36,374 bases of DNA, from NCBI GenBank assembly GCA_020631275.1, contig JAHDHO010000007.1:1-36374 (forward strand), given 5' to 3'. Under the pieces are notes generated by a model. The model saw nothing but the letters and a program-made list of their open reading frames with translations, made no database searches and was not told the origin of the DNA. The stretch comes from Polaribacter sp. Lineage in GTDB: Bacteria > Bacteroidota > Bacteroidia > Flavobacteriales > Flavobacteriaceae. Shown piece after piece: positions 24,119-32,583 of this stretch. Every line of letters begins with the position of its first letter. Within the stretch, counting starts at the first letter, position 1. A program made the translations under genes and the position numbers.

Positions 24119-25063
24119 TTATTTATTTTTATTATATATTGGTAAAAATAGAAATGCTAACCCTCCAAAAACAATAATCATTGCGGTTTGCGCGGTCCAC
24201 ATAATCCAACCGAAAGCTGTTGCTGGTTCTGTGGCAACATTAAATAAAGCCAGCGCGCTAGCAACCGCAATTGGGTATAAACCAATTCCGCCATTTGTAG
24301 CAGCAATAGAAAATCCACCAGCTATAAAGCCAATTAGAATTCCGCCAAAAGGTACTTCTAAGCCATCTATTGCGGGTATTGTTGCCCAAAACATGGCTAC
24401 GTACATTACCCAAATAAATATTGTGTGAAAAATAAAAGCCCATTTGTTTTTCATTTTAAAAATACTAGTTACCCCTTCTATTAAACCGCCAACAAAAGTT
24501 TTAATTTTTAATAAAAAACCAGATTCTGCTTTTTTTACAAATGATGTAGAGATGTAAAAACCAATAATTAGAACTACTAAACCAATAATAATTTTTGTTG
24601 GGTTAAAGTTTTTTGTAAGAAGGTTGTAAATAAAATCGAACTGAACAAATAGTGTAATTGCAACAATAGAAAGCATCATAATTAAATCTGCAATTCTTTC
24701 TGCGACAATGGTGCCGAAACCTTTTTCGAATGGAATTTTCTCGTAGTTTGCCATTACAGTTGCTCTAGAGATTTCTCCGGCTCTTGGCAATGCTAAATTT
24801 ACCAAATAGCCAACTAAAACAGCCAAAACACTGTTTGTAAATTTAGGTTTAAAGCCTAATGGTTCAAGCATAAATTTCCAGCGATATGCTCTAGATAAAT
24901 GGCTTAAAATACCAAAAAATAAACCTAGAAAAATAAAACCATAATTTGCTTCTTTAAAATAGGTGGCTAGGGTTTCTATTGAAATTTCTGAGATAGAATA
25001 CCAAACTAAAAAACCTCCCAAAGCGAGAGGTAATATTGTTTTTAAAATTTTCTTTATGTTCAA
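24119..25063 (-). CDS. UPF0104/LPG-synthase-type integral membrane protein
   Basis: The 314-residue protein has about eight membrane segments and belongs to the lysylphosphatidylglycerol-synthase transmembrane (flippase-like) family. Typical are SRAYRWKFMLEPLG, NSVLAVLVGYLVNLALPRAGEISRA and a later FIAGGFSIAATNGGIGLYPIAVASALALF. It lacks the cytosolic aminoacyl-transferase domain of MprF, so lipid aminoacylation is not implied; lipid or polyprenyl-linked transport is a reasonable guess. It starts 2 bp after panD, so it shares the pan transcript. Confidence 0.88.
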   Translation of the reverse strand: MNIKKILKTILPLALGGFLVWYSISEISIETLATYFKEANYGFIFLGLFFGILSHLSRAYRWKFMLEPLGFKPKFTNSVLAVLVGYLVNLALPRAGEISRATVMANYEKIPFEKGFGTIVAERIADLIMMLSIVAITLFVQFDFIYNLLTKNFNPTKIIIGLVVLIIGFYISTSFVKKAESGFLLKIKTFVGGLIEGVTSIFKMKNKWAFIFHTIFIWVMYVAMFWATIPAIDGLEVPFGGILIGFIAGGFSIAATNGGIGLYPIAVASALALFNVATEPATAFGWIMWTAQTAMIIVFGGLAFLFLPIYNKNK

Positions 25064-25065
25064 AA

Positions 25066-25416
25066 CTAAGTAAGTGTGTTGTCTTTTTCGTTAGGAAAAA
25101 CTAAAGATGGTTTAAATGTTTTTGCTTTTTCTAGTTCCATAAAACCATAAACAATTAAAATTAAAACATCTCCTTTAGCAACTTTTCTTGCAGCGGCACC
25201 GTTTAGTGTAATTTCTCCACTTCCTCTTGGTCCTGGTATTGCATATGTTTCTAAACGTTCTCCGTTATTATTATTTACAATTTGAACACGTTCTCCTTCG
25301 ATAATATTTGCAGCATCCATTAAATCTTCATCTATGGTAATGCTTCCTATATAATTTAAATCTGCACCTGTAACTTTTACACGGTGGATTTTAGATTTTA
25401 CTACTTGTACTAACAT
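25066..25416 (-). CDS. panD: Aspartate 1-decarboxylase proenzyme
   Basis: PanD makes beta-alanine from aspartate for pantothenate synthesis. The 116-residue proenzyme self-cleaves at Gly24-Ser25 (YIGSITID) to give the pyruvoyl cofactor; both residues are intact. Other conserved features are [10 protein letters not shown] at the N-terminus, the catalytic-site Tyr22, [10 protein letters not shown], and [15 protein letters not shown]. It lies 20 bp after the panC locus on the same strand and 2 bp before the membrane protein gene. It appears fully functional although its neighbour panC is broken. Confidence 0.95.
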   Translation of the reverse strand: MLVQVVKSKIHRVKVTGADLNYIGSITIDEDLMDAANIIEGERVQIVNNNNGERLETYAIPGPRGSGEITLNGAAARKVAKGDVLILIVYGFMELEKAKTFKPSLVFPNEKDNTLT

Positions 25417-25436
25417 ATGGCAAAAATACTATTTTT

Positions 25437-26291
25437 TTAGTTATTATTTTTTAGTCGGATGTTATCTATCAATCTTATTTCACCTGCAAATACAGCAATA
25501 AAGGCTCTGTATTTTTTATTACTAAACTTGGTATTTGCAGTTTCTAAAGTTTTTTCTTCTGCAATTGTAAAGTATTCTAACTCTAGTAACGGTTGATTTT
25601 TAAATTGATTTTTTACCCACTCGTTTAATTCTATAACACTTTTTGTGCCAAAATTTTTCTTAACTTTTTTAAGTGTTTTATATATAAATGGTGCAACTTC
25701 TCGATGTTCTTTTGTTAATCTGGTGTTTCTAGAACTCATAGCCAAACCATCGTCTTCCCTAAAAATAGGGCAGCCTTTAATTTTTACATCAAGTTGATGC
25801 TTTTCTACCATCTTTTTGATAATTTGCAATTGCTGAAAGTCTTTTTCTCCAAAATATGCTTTGTTAGGTGTTACAATGTCAAATAATGTTTTTACAATTG
25901 TACCCACACCATCAAAATGGCCATCTCTAAACTTGCCTTCCATTTGATGTTCTAATCCGTCGAAACCAAATTTTTCTGAGACTACATTATCTGCATAAAT
26001 TTCATTAACAGAAGGAGTAAATAAAACATCACAAGCAACAGATTCAAGTAGTTTACAGTCGTTTTCTAATGTTTTAGGGTACTTTTTTAAATCTTCGATA
26101 TTATCAAACTGCGTAGGATTAACAAAAATACTTACTACAACAATGTCGTTTTTTTTCTTTGCTTTTTTTACTAAAGACAAATGTCCGTTGTGTAAAGCCC
26201 CCAGGAACAAAACCGATTGTTTTTTTGGTTAGTTTATGTTCTAAAATACATTAGGTTCTTTTAGGTCTTTTTTGTTGTTGAATATTTTCAT
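25437..26291 (-). pseudogene. panC: Pantothenate synthetase (panC), 5' part frame-disrupted
   Basis: PanC joins pantoate and beta-alanine using ATP. The frame from 26210 down has almost the whole family body: GALHNGHLSLV, VVSIFVNPTQF, FGEKDFQQLQIIKKM and DDGLAMSSRNTRL. It has no proper start; only a TTG at 26210. Upstream, an ATG at 26291 opens MKIFNNKKDLKEP, but stops TAG and TAA follow at about 26243 and 26231. The expected strand TIGFVP is coded in another frame just before GGGGGC at about 26198-26202, so a deletion of about 5 nt (removing Thr-Met of PTMGALH) and one more indel near 26250 explain the pattern. A promoter box (26315-26322) supports the 26291 start. Pseudogene or sequence error. 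Confidence 0.82.
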
Positions 26292-26314
26292 TGTTATCTT
26301 GTTGCTAAAGTGTG

Positions 26315-26322
26315 CAAACTTA
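26315..26322 (-). promoter_or_regulatory. TAnnTTTG box for the pan transcript
   Basis: On the minus strand TAAGTTTG lies 23 bases before the ATG at 26291, the start of the original panC. It supports that ATG as the ancestral start. Confidence 0.55.
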
Positions 26323-26354
26323 CCATTTTAACACGATATTAGCATAAAAATTTG

Positions 26355-26362
26355 TATTTTTG
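26355..26362 (+). promoter_or_regulatory. TAnnTTTG box for the GT5-like / DUF4270 / glmS operon
   Basis: TATTTTTG lies 26 bases before the ATG at 26389 and is divergent from the pan box. No -33 TTG at normal spacing was found. Confidence 0.6.
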
Positions 26363-26388
26363 CAAATCTCATAAAAGAGTTTGATTTA

Positions 26389-27198
26389 ATGAAGGACAAG
26401 AGAATATTATTCGTTTCATCTGAAGTAGTACCTTACTTACCAGAAACAGAACTATCGTCAACTGCATTTAATGCAGCCAAAAATGCGCATTCTAAAGGAG
26501 TGCAAACTAGAATTTTTATGCCAAGATATGGTGTTATAAATGAAAGAAGACATCAATTGCACGAAGTAATTCGTCTCTCTGGAATGAATTTAGTTGTTAA
26601 CGATATGGACATGCCTTTGATAATTAAGGTTGCATCTATCCCGAAAGAGAGAATGCAAGTTTATTTTATTGATAATGAAGAATATTTTAAAAGAAAAGCC
26701 GTTTTTACAGACGAAGACGATACTCTTTTTGAAGATAATGACGAACGTGCTATTTTCTTTGCAAAAGGAGTTGTAGAAACTGTTAAGAAATTAAATTGGG
26801 CACCAGATATTATTCATGTTCATGGTTGGATGGCTTCATTGTTACCGCTTTATTTGAGAGAATTTTATAATGAAGAACCGTTGTTTACAGAAAGTAAAAT
26901 CGTTACATCTATCTATAACAATCCATTTGAAGGTAATTTAGATGAAGAGTTAGCGGATAAAGTTAAGTTCGATTTAAACGACAATGCTAAAATAGCAACA
27001 ATTAGTACACCTAATCATACTAATATATTAAAAAGTGCCATAGAGAATTCTGATGCAATTATACATGGTAGCGAAGATATTTCAGAGGAATTAACTTCTT
27101 TTATAGAAGAAAAAGAAATTCCTGTTTTAGGTTTTCAAGAAGAGAATTTTAAAGAAAGTTATTTAAATTTTTATGCTGATTTAGTTTCAGCGACTTAA
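26389..27198 (+). CDS. Glycogen/starch synthase-like protein, GT5 N-terminal domain only
   Basis: The 269-residue protein matches only the N-terminal half of a GT5 glycogen synthase: RILFVSSEVVPYL at the start, IFMPRYGVINERR, then DDERAIFFAKGVVETVKKL-like sequence and PDIIHVHGWMASLLPLYLR. The C-terminal GT-B half is absent and the usual KxGGL loop after SSEVxP is replaced by ETELSST, so glycogen synthesis is unlikely. The same short form precedes DUF4270 and glmS in other Flavobacteriia as I recall, so it is probably a conserved divergent protein and not a fragment. The DUF4270 gene follows after 10 bp. Confidence 0.8.
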   Translation: MKDKRILFVSSEVVPYLPETELSSTAFNAAKNAHSKGVQTRIFMPRYGVINERRHQLHEVIRLSGMNLVVNDMDMPLIIKVASIPKERMQVYFIDNEEYFKRKAVFTDEDDTLFEDNDERAIFFAKGVVETVKKLNWAPDIIHVHGWMASLLPLYLREFYNEEPLFTESKIVTSIYNNPFEGNLDEELADKVKFDLNDNAKIATISTPNHTNILKSAIENSDAIIHGSEDISEELTSFIEEKEIPVLGFQEENFKESYLNFYADLVSAT

Positions 27199-27208
27199 TT
27201 ATTTTAGT

Positions 27209-28810
27209 GTGAAAAATATTTTTAGAAAAAACGCCTATTTTGGTGTTTTATTAGTAGTACTTGCAGGTATTGTTTCTTGCGAAAAAGATTTTACAGATAT
27301 AAATAGTGGTGTTGTAAGTAATACTAAATTTACTACAAACGATACGATATTAGAAGTTTTGGTTTCTAATGCACCTATAGATAATGTTAGAGCAGATGGT
27401 TTAGAGTTGATATCATCGCCATATTTTGGTTTACAAGGACAGTATCTTTTAGGAACATATATTAATGATGAATATGAAACTATTGAAGCTTCAATTGTAT
27501 CTCAAATAAGAATAGATCCAGCATTAGAAGTTGTTTCTTACGAAAACCCAGATGGTTTGGCTTTTGAAACGACTATAGATACTGCTTTTTTAAGACTACC
27601 TTATCATTCCACTTTAGTTTCTAACACAGATAGACCAGTTTATACTTTAGATTCTATTGTAGGAAATCAAGAATTACCTTTTACTTTAAATATTTATGAA
27701 TTAGATACATATTTAAATACACTTAATCCAGAGGATCCTACAAAAACAAATTCATTTTTTTCTGATGCAACTTATCAAACAAAGTCTACACCATTGACTA
27801 TTGAAGAAGATATGGATTTTATACCAAACGCTAGCGATACTTTAGTTCTTGTTAAAAGAAGGAATAGTTTAGGTGCAATTCATCAAACAGATAGCATTAG
27901 ATATACTTCTAGTGCAGCTTCAGAAATTGGTTTGCCAATGGCTATCATACCTTTAGATGAAACATTTGTAAAAGAAACGTTTTTAGATAATTATGGTACT
28001 TCTAATTTCGATTCTCAGAATAGTTTTAATAACTTTTTTAGAGGAGTCGTAATAGAGGCAAAAGAGAAAGTTCACAGTTCTGGTGAAAAAGGAGGTTCTT
28101 TAATTGCTTTTAATTTGAGAAGTTCTACGACCGCAGCGTTAAACCCACTAATAGAAGTGTACTATACAAATACATTTTTTAAGGCAAATAGTACAGAAAT
28201 TGATACTGTTATTACAAAAACACATACGTTTCAGTTAGGTGGTATTATCAACAGTAAATATACCGTTAATAATAAAGTTTATCCAGCAAATAATGAAGTA
28301 AAAATACAAGGAGCAGCTGGTTCTGAAGCTAATGTTGAAATTTTACAAGGAAACCAACTATCTGTTCTTAAAAATAAAGAATGGTTAATAAATGATGCTA
28401 CTTTAACTTTTTACATAAACCAAGATTCGGATACTGTAACGGCGCCAAATAGACTTCATTTATACAAAAGAGGCGTTTCTGCAACCGGAACACCTATTTT
28501 AAGTCATGTAAAAGATAGTTATTCTGAGTCTGCTACTTTTGGTGGAAACTTGGTTAGAGAAAATAGTAAGAAAGATAATTATGTATTTAAAATTACAGAT
28601 TATGTTTCAGATTTACTGAGCGGAGAGACGAATTATAACCCTACGTTAAGGCTAAAGGTGTTTAATAATACAGATGCTCAAATTGCAGATACTACGTATA
28701 CTAGATATAACTGGAATCCTAAAGCTGTATCTATTTTAAATGGTGATGAAAGTTTAAATGGAGCAAGAAGAGCTCAGTTGAAAATATCTTATTCAAAGAA
28801 AAAGAATTAA
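27209..28810 (+). CDS. DUF4270 lipoprotein
   Basis: The 533-residue protein has a lipoprotein signal (LAGIVSC, Cys24) followed by EKDFTDI and a large beta-rich exported domain with many repeated Thr/Asn-rich strands, typical of DUF4270. Starts with a GTG at 27209, chosen because the signal peptide MKNIFRKNAYFGVLL begins there. Predicted to sit in the outer membrane. Function is unknown; the operon position between the GT5-like gene and glmS (13 bp) links its expression to amino-sugar supply for the cell envelope, which is inference. Confidence 0.88.
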   Translation: MKNIFRKNAYFGVLLVVLAGIVSCEKDFTDINSGVVSNTKFTTNDTILEVLVSNAPIDNVRADGLELISSPYFGLQGQYLLGTYINDEYETIEASIVSQIRIDPALEVVSYENPDGLAFETTIDTAFLRLPYHSTLVSNTDRPVYTLDSIVGNQELPFTLNIYELDTYLNTLNPEDPTKTNSFFSDATYQTKSTPLTIEEDMDFIPNASDTLVLVKRRNSLGAIHQTDSIRYTSSAASEIGLPMAIIPLDETFVKETFLDNYGTSNFDSQNSFNNFFRGVVIEAKEKVHSSGEKGGSLIAFNLRSSTTAALNPLIEVYYTNTFFKANSTEIDTVITKTHTFQLGGIINSKYTVNNKVYPANNEVKIQGAAGSEANVEILQGNQLSVLKNKEWLINDATLTFYINQDSDTVTAPNRLHLYKRGVSATGTPILSHVKDSYSESATFGGNLVRENSKKDNYVFKITDYVSDLLSGETNYNPTLRLKVFNNTDAQIADTTYTRYNWNPKAVSILNGDESLNGARRAQLKISYSKKKN

Positions 28811-28823
28811 AAATTTAATTGTT

Positions 28824-30680
28824 ATGTGTGGAATTACGGGTTATATAGGTTTTAGAGATGCTTACCCTATTGTAATTAACGGATTGAAGAGATTAGAGTA
28901 CAGAGGTTATGATAGTGCTGGTCTTATGATGTATGATGGAGAGAAAATACACTTATCTAAAACTAAAGGAAAAGTTTCTGAATTAGAATCAATCACTGAT
29001 AAAGATGAAGTAAGAAAGGTTGGTAAAATAGGAATTGGTCATACACGTTGGGCAACTCACGGAATTCCTAATGACGTAAATTCGCACCCGCACACTTCAC
29101 AATCTGGAAATTTGGTTATCGTTCATAACGGAATTATAGAAAACTACGATACACTAAAGAAAGAATTAATATCAAGAGGTTATACTTTTAAAAGTGATAC
29201 AGATACAGAGGTATTAATAAACTTAATTGAAGAAGTTAAAAAACAAGAAAATTGTAAATTAGGTAAGGCTGTTCAATTAGCTTTAAACAATGTTATTGGT
29301 GCTTATGCGATTGCAGTTTTTGATAAAACAAAACCTAACGAAATTATTGTAGCTCGTTTAGGAAGCCCTATTGCAATTGGTGTTGGTGAAGAAAACTCAG
29401 AGTTTTTTGTGGCTTCGGATGCTTCTCCTTTTATTGAATATACGAAAGATGCTATTTATTTAGAAGATGAAGAAATGGCAATTATTAAGTTAGGAAAAGG
29501 AATCAAAATTCGTAAAATAAAAGACGATTCTTTAGTTGATGCAAATATTCAAAAATTAAAGATTAGTCTAGATCAAATTGAAAAAGGTGGTTACGACCAT
29601 TTTATGCTGAAAGAAATTCATGAACAACCTAAAGCAATTATAGATACTTATAGAGGTAGAATGCTACCGGATGAAGGTATTATAAGAATGTCTGGTATAG
29701 ATAATCACATGAATAAATTCTTAAATGCAGAGAGAATTATAATTGTTGCTTGTGGTACATCTTGGCATGCAGGTTTGGTTGGAGAATATTTAATTGAAGA
29801 TAAAGCCCGTATTCCTGTAGAAGTAGAATACGCATCAGAATTTAGATATAGAAACCCAATAATTACATCTAAAGATGTAGTTATAGCAATTTCTCAATCT
29901 GGTGAAACTGCAGATACTTTAGCGGCAATAAAATTAGCAAAATCTAAAGGTGCATTTGTTTTTGGTATTTGTAATGTAGTTGGCTCTTCTATTGCTAGAG
30001 AAACAGATGCTGGTGCTTATACACATGCAGGACCAGAGATAGGAGTAGCATCAACTAAAGCTTTTACAACGCAAATTACTGTTTTAACACTAATTGCGTT
30101 AAAATTGGCATCTAAAAAAGGTGAAATTTCTAAGTCTGAATTGAGAACATTTTTACAAAAAATGCAATTGATACCAAAAAAGGTAGAAGACTTGTTAAAA
30201 ATAGATGATAAAGTAAAAGAAATTGCAGCGGTTTATAAAGACGCACCAAATTGTTTATATTTGGGTAGAGGCTTTAATTTTCCGGTTGCCTTAGAAGGTG
30301 CTTTAAAACTTAAAGAAATCTCTTATATACACGCAGAAGGTTACCCGGCTGCAGAAATGAAGCATGGTCCAATTGCTTTAATCGATGAGAATATGCCAAT
30401 TTTTGTAATTGCGACAAACAAAGGACATTATGAAAAAGTTGTAAGCAATATTCAAGAAATTAAATCTAGAGCCGGAAAAATTATTGCAATTGTTACTGAA
30501 GGGGATACCCAAGTAAAAGACATTGCAGATCATGTTATAGAAATACCAGAAACCGAAGAAGCTTTAACGCCATTATTAACGACAATACCTTTTCAGTTAT
30601 TGTCTTATCACATAGCGGTTATGTTAGGTAAAAATGTAGATCAGCCAAGAAACCTTGCAAAATCGGTTACGGTAGAGTAA
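28824..30680 (+). CDS. glmS: Glutamine-fructose-6-phosphate aminotransferase (isomerising)
   Basis: GlmS makes glucosamine-6-phosphate, the first step to UDP-GlcNAc. The 618-residue protein begins MCGITGYIG, so Cys2 becomes the N-terminal nucleophile of the glutamine amidase. It has RLEYRGYDSAG, GIGHTRWATHG and the amidase-domain HNGIIENY. Two SIS sugar domains follow, with CGTSWHAGLVGEY, ISQSGETADT, STKAFTTQ, and the C-terminal GRGFNFPVALEGALKLKE and PRNLAKSVTVE. The length fits the family (about 610). No glmS ribozyme is apparent, as the gene is in an operon 13 bp after DUF4270. A terminator follows at 30700-30729. Confidence 0.97.
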   Translation: MCGITGYIGFRDAYPIVINGLKRLEYRGYDSAGLMMYDGEKIHLSKTKGKVSELESITDKDEVRKVGKIGIGHTRWATHGIPNDVNSHPHTSQSGNLVIVHNGIIENYDTLKKELISRGYTFKSDTDTEVLINLIEEVKKQENCKLGKAVQLALNNVIGAYAIAVFDKTKPNEIIVARLGSPIAIGVGEENSEFFVASDASPFIEYTKDAIYLEDEEMAIIKLGKGIKIRKIKDDSLVDANIQKLKISLDQIEKGGYDHFMLKEIHEQPKAIIDTYRGRMLPDEGIIRMSGIDNHMNKFLNAERIIIVACGTSWHAGLVGEYLIEDKARIPVEVEYASEFRYRNPIITSKDVVIAISQSGETADTLAAIKLAKSKGAFVFGICNVVGSSIARETDAGAYTHAGPEIGVASTKAFTTQITVLTLIALKLASKKGEISKSELRTFLQKMQLIPKKVEDLLKIDDKVKEIAAVYKDAPNCLYLGRGFNFPVALEGALKLKEISYIHAEGYPAAEMKHGPIALIDENMPIFVIATNKGHYEKVVSNIQEIKSRAGKIIAIVTEGDTQVKDIADHVIEIPETEEALTPLLTTIPFQLLSYHIAVMLGKNVDQPRNLAKSVTVE

Positions 30681-30699
30681 ATGATGATTTCAGTAAAAT

Positions 30700-30729
30700 A
30701 AAAAAGCCAGCTAATTAGCTGGCTTTTTT
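30700..30729. terminator. Bidirectional terminator after glmS
   Basis: A perfect 30-bp palindrome with arms AAAAAAGCCAGCTAA and its complement lies between convergent genes; T and A runs flank it. Confidence 0.92.
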
Positions 30730-30733
30730 ATTG

Positions 30734-31339
30734 TTAAATTTTATGATGAATTTTAACGTGTTTATTGTTGTTCCAAAGGGTTAAAATGTCTGTAGCAACT
30801 GCCGCACCACTTCCAGCAGCAATGGCGTATTGACTTCTATGTCCCGCTATTGTTCCGCAACAATATAGACCTTTTTTAATTATATGATCTTGATTTAAAA
30901 GCTGTATTCTATCTTTCTCTATATTTGCTTTTTTATGAGGTATAATGTATTCTTCCAATCCATTAATAGTTAATGGTTTCGAGTAGTTTAAAGCCAAAAC
31001 TACTATCTTAGAAAGATACGTGCTTTTATTTGTGGTAATTTCATAAGTACCATTTAGTTGTTTAATAGCAATTACTTTTTCGTTCTCAATTTGCTGAATT
31101 TCACTATAAAGTTCTTTTAAATGTTCTTTTCCTTCTGTTAGAATCTCGCCACCTAACTTTTCTGGAGTTAACCCTAGAACATTATTAAATAATGCATTTT
31201 GTAAATGAGAATTTTTTTGATGCATTATAATTCCAACCTTTTTATGATCAAAAAAAGATTTGTCTTTTGCTGAACCAAGAATTAATGCGCACTGTAAACC
31301 AGAAACACCACCACCAATTATTAATGCATCAAAAATCAT
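30734..31339 (-). CDS. Small FAD-dependent oxidoreductase-like protein
   Basis: The 201-residue protein starts MIFDALIIGGGVSGLQCALIL, an FAD-type Rossmann loop (GxGxxG-like), and ends GLYCCGTIAGHRSQYAIAAG with the second FAD motif and a final helix. This is the thioredoxin-reductase architecture with the NAD(P)H domain deleted and no CxxC pair, so it cannot act as a normal thioredoxin reductase. The partner or substrate is unknown. I chose the ATG at 31339; a TTG at 31372 would add LKTLKLYLFN, overlapping the MarC gene. The ATG starts 2 bp after the MarC stop, so the two are co-transcribed. Confidence 0.82.
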   Translation of the reverse strand: MIFDALIIGGGVSGLQCALILGSAKDKSFFDHKKVGIIMHQKNSHLQNALFNNVLGLTPEKLGGEILTEGKEHLKELYSEIQQIENEKVIAIKQLNGTYEITTNKSTYLSKIVVLALNYSKPLTINGLEEYIIPHKKANIEKDRIQLLNQDHIIKKGLYCCGTIAGHRSQYAIAAGSGAAVATDILTLWNNNKHVKIHHKI

Positions 31340-31340
31340 A

Positions 31341-31928
31341 TTAAATAAATAAAGCTTTAATGTTTTGAGCAAATAACTTCACCGCAATTGCTAATAATAT
31401 AACACCAAATACTTTTCTAATTATCTGAATTCCGTTTGGGCCAATTAATCTTTCAATTTTAGAAGAAGTTTTTAAAACTACATAAATTAAAATCACGTTT
31501 AATAAAACTGCAGTAATAATGTTTTCGATATGAAATTCTGCTCTTAAAGATAACAACGTAGTTAAACTACCAGGACCCGCAATTAAAGGGAAAGCTAAAG
31601 GAAAAACAGAAGCAGTTATTGCATTTACACCATCTTCGCTGTCTTTGTAAAGGGTAATTCCTAAAATCATTTCTAAAGCGATAAAAAATAGGATAAAAGA
31701 ACCGGCAACAGCAAAAGAATTTACATCAATACCAATTAAACCTAATAAACTTTGTCCTAAAAATAGGAATATAATCATAATTACACCTGCAATTAATGAT
31801 GCTTTTTCAGATTGAATATGTCCTGCTTTTTTTCTTAAATCGATAATAATCGGAATGTTACCAATAATATCAATTACAGCAAAAAGTACCATAAAGGCAG
31901 TAAAAATTTCTTTAAAATTAAAATTCAT
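31341..31928 (-). CDS. MarC-family integral membrane protein (copy 2)
   Basis: This 195-residue protein is a second MarC (UPF0056) paralogue with about six membrane helices: IIGNIPIIIDLRKK, LFLGQSLLGLIGI, then PLAFPLIAGPGSLTTLLSL and VFGVILLAIAVKLFAQNI. The two copies share the family plan but differ clearly in sequence, so this is not a recent duplication. It forms an operon with the small flavoprotein downstream. A TAnnTTTG box lies 19 bases before the ATG. Function is unknown. Confidence 0.9.
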   Translation of the reverse strand: MNFNFKEIFTAFMVLFAVIDIIGNIPIIIDLRKKAGHIQSEKASLIAGVIMIIFLFLGQSLLGLIGIDVNSFAVAGSFILFFIALEMILGITLYKDSEDGVNAITASVFPLAFPLIAGPGSLTTLLSLRAEFHIENIITAVLLNVILIYVVLKTSSKIERLIGPNGIQIIRKVFGVILLAIAVKLFAQNIKALFI

Positions 31929-31947
31929 AATCGTTTATTTTATTTTG

Positions 31948-31955
31948 CAAAATTA
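31948..31955 (-). promoter_or_regulatory. TAnnTTTG box for the MarC-flavoprotein pair
   Basis: On the minus strand TAATTTTG lies 19 bases before the ATG at 31928. It is divergent from the box at 32002-32009. Confidence 0.55.
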
Positions 31956-32001
31956 GTCAACTAACTTTACTGAAGTGTAAAATTAAAGAAAATAATTGTC
32001 T

Positions 32002-32009
32002 TATTTTTG
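32002..32009 (+). promoter_or_regulatory. TAnnTTTG box touching the DUF3109 start codon
   Basis: TATTTTTG is followed by CAGT and then ATG at 32014, so transcription should begin at or very near the start codon. The same block recurs at 36358-36372. Confidence 0.6.
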
Positions 32010-32013
32010 CAGT

Positions 32014-32583
32014 ATGTTTCAACTAGGAAAAACTATAGTATCAGAAGATATAATCGAAAAAGATTTTGTGTGTAATATTTCTGCATGTAAAGGTGCTTGT
32101 TGCGTAGATGGCGAAGCAGGTGCCCCTTTAGATAAAGAAGAAACCAAAATTTTAGAAGATATATACCCAAAAGTAAAACCTTTTTTAAGGAAAGAAGGAA
32201 TTGAAGTAATAGAAAAAGAAGGGACTTGGGTTACTAGCGAATGGGGTGAATTAGAAACACCTTTAATTGATGGTGCAGATTGTGCATATGTAATTTTTGA
32301 TGAAAAAAATACAGCACTCTGTGCGATTGAAGAAGCGTATAATCAAGGAGAAATTGATTGGAAAAAACCTGTTTCATGTCATTTATACCCAGTTAGAGTA
32401 AAAGATTATAGTGAGTTTGCTGCTGTAAATTACCACAAATGGGAAATTTGTGATGATGCTTGTACTTTAGGTAAAGAATTACAAGTACCTGTTTACAAAT
32501 TTGTAAAACAAGCATTAATTAGAAAGTTTGGTGAAAATTGGTACGCCGAATTAGAAAAAGTGGCAGAAAAACATTTAAGATAA
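32014..32583 (+). CDS. DUF3109 cysteine-rich protein
   Basis: The 189-residue protein has nine cysteines: Cys20, Cys25, Cys29 and Cys30 in VCNISACKGACC, then Cys90, Cys103, Cys122 (SCHLYPVRV), Cys146 and Cys150. This spacing is typical of DUF3109 and related YkgJ-type metal- or Fe-S-binding domains. No signal peptide is seen, so it should be cytoplasmic. The ATG at 32014 was chosen over a TTG in frame at 31996 because the latter overlaps the promoter. The 3' end overlaps the convergent kinase gene by 9 bp. The function is unknown. Confidence 0.85.
   Translation: MFQLGKTIVSEDIIEKDFVCNISACKGACCVDGEAGAPLDKEETKILEDIYPKVKPFLRKEGIEVIEKEGTWVTSEWGELETPLIDGADCAYVIFDEKNTALCAIEEAYNQGEIDWKKPVSCHLYPVRVKDYSEFAAVNYHKWEICDDACTLGKELQVPVYKFVKQALIRKFGENWYAELEKVAEKHLR

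Noticed and set aside
28811-28823. glmS ribozyme or riboswitch before glmS
   Set aside because: Only 13 bp separate glmS from the DUF4270 gene, far too short for the ribozyme, which is known mainly from Firmicutes.
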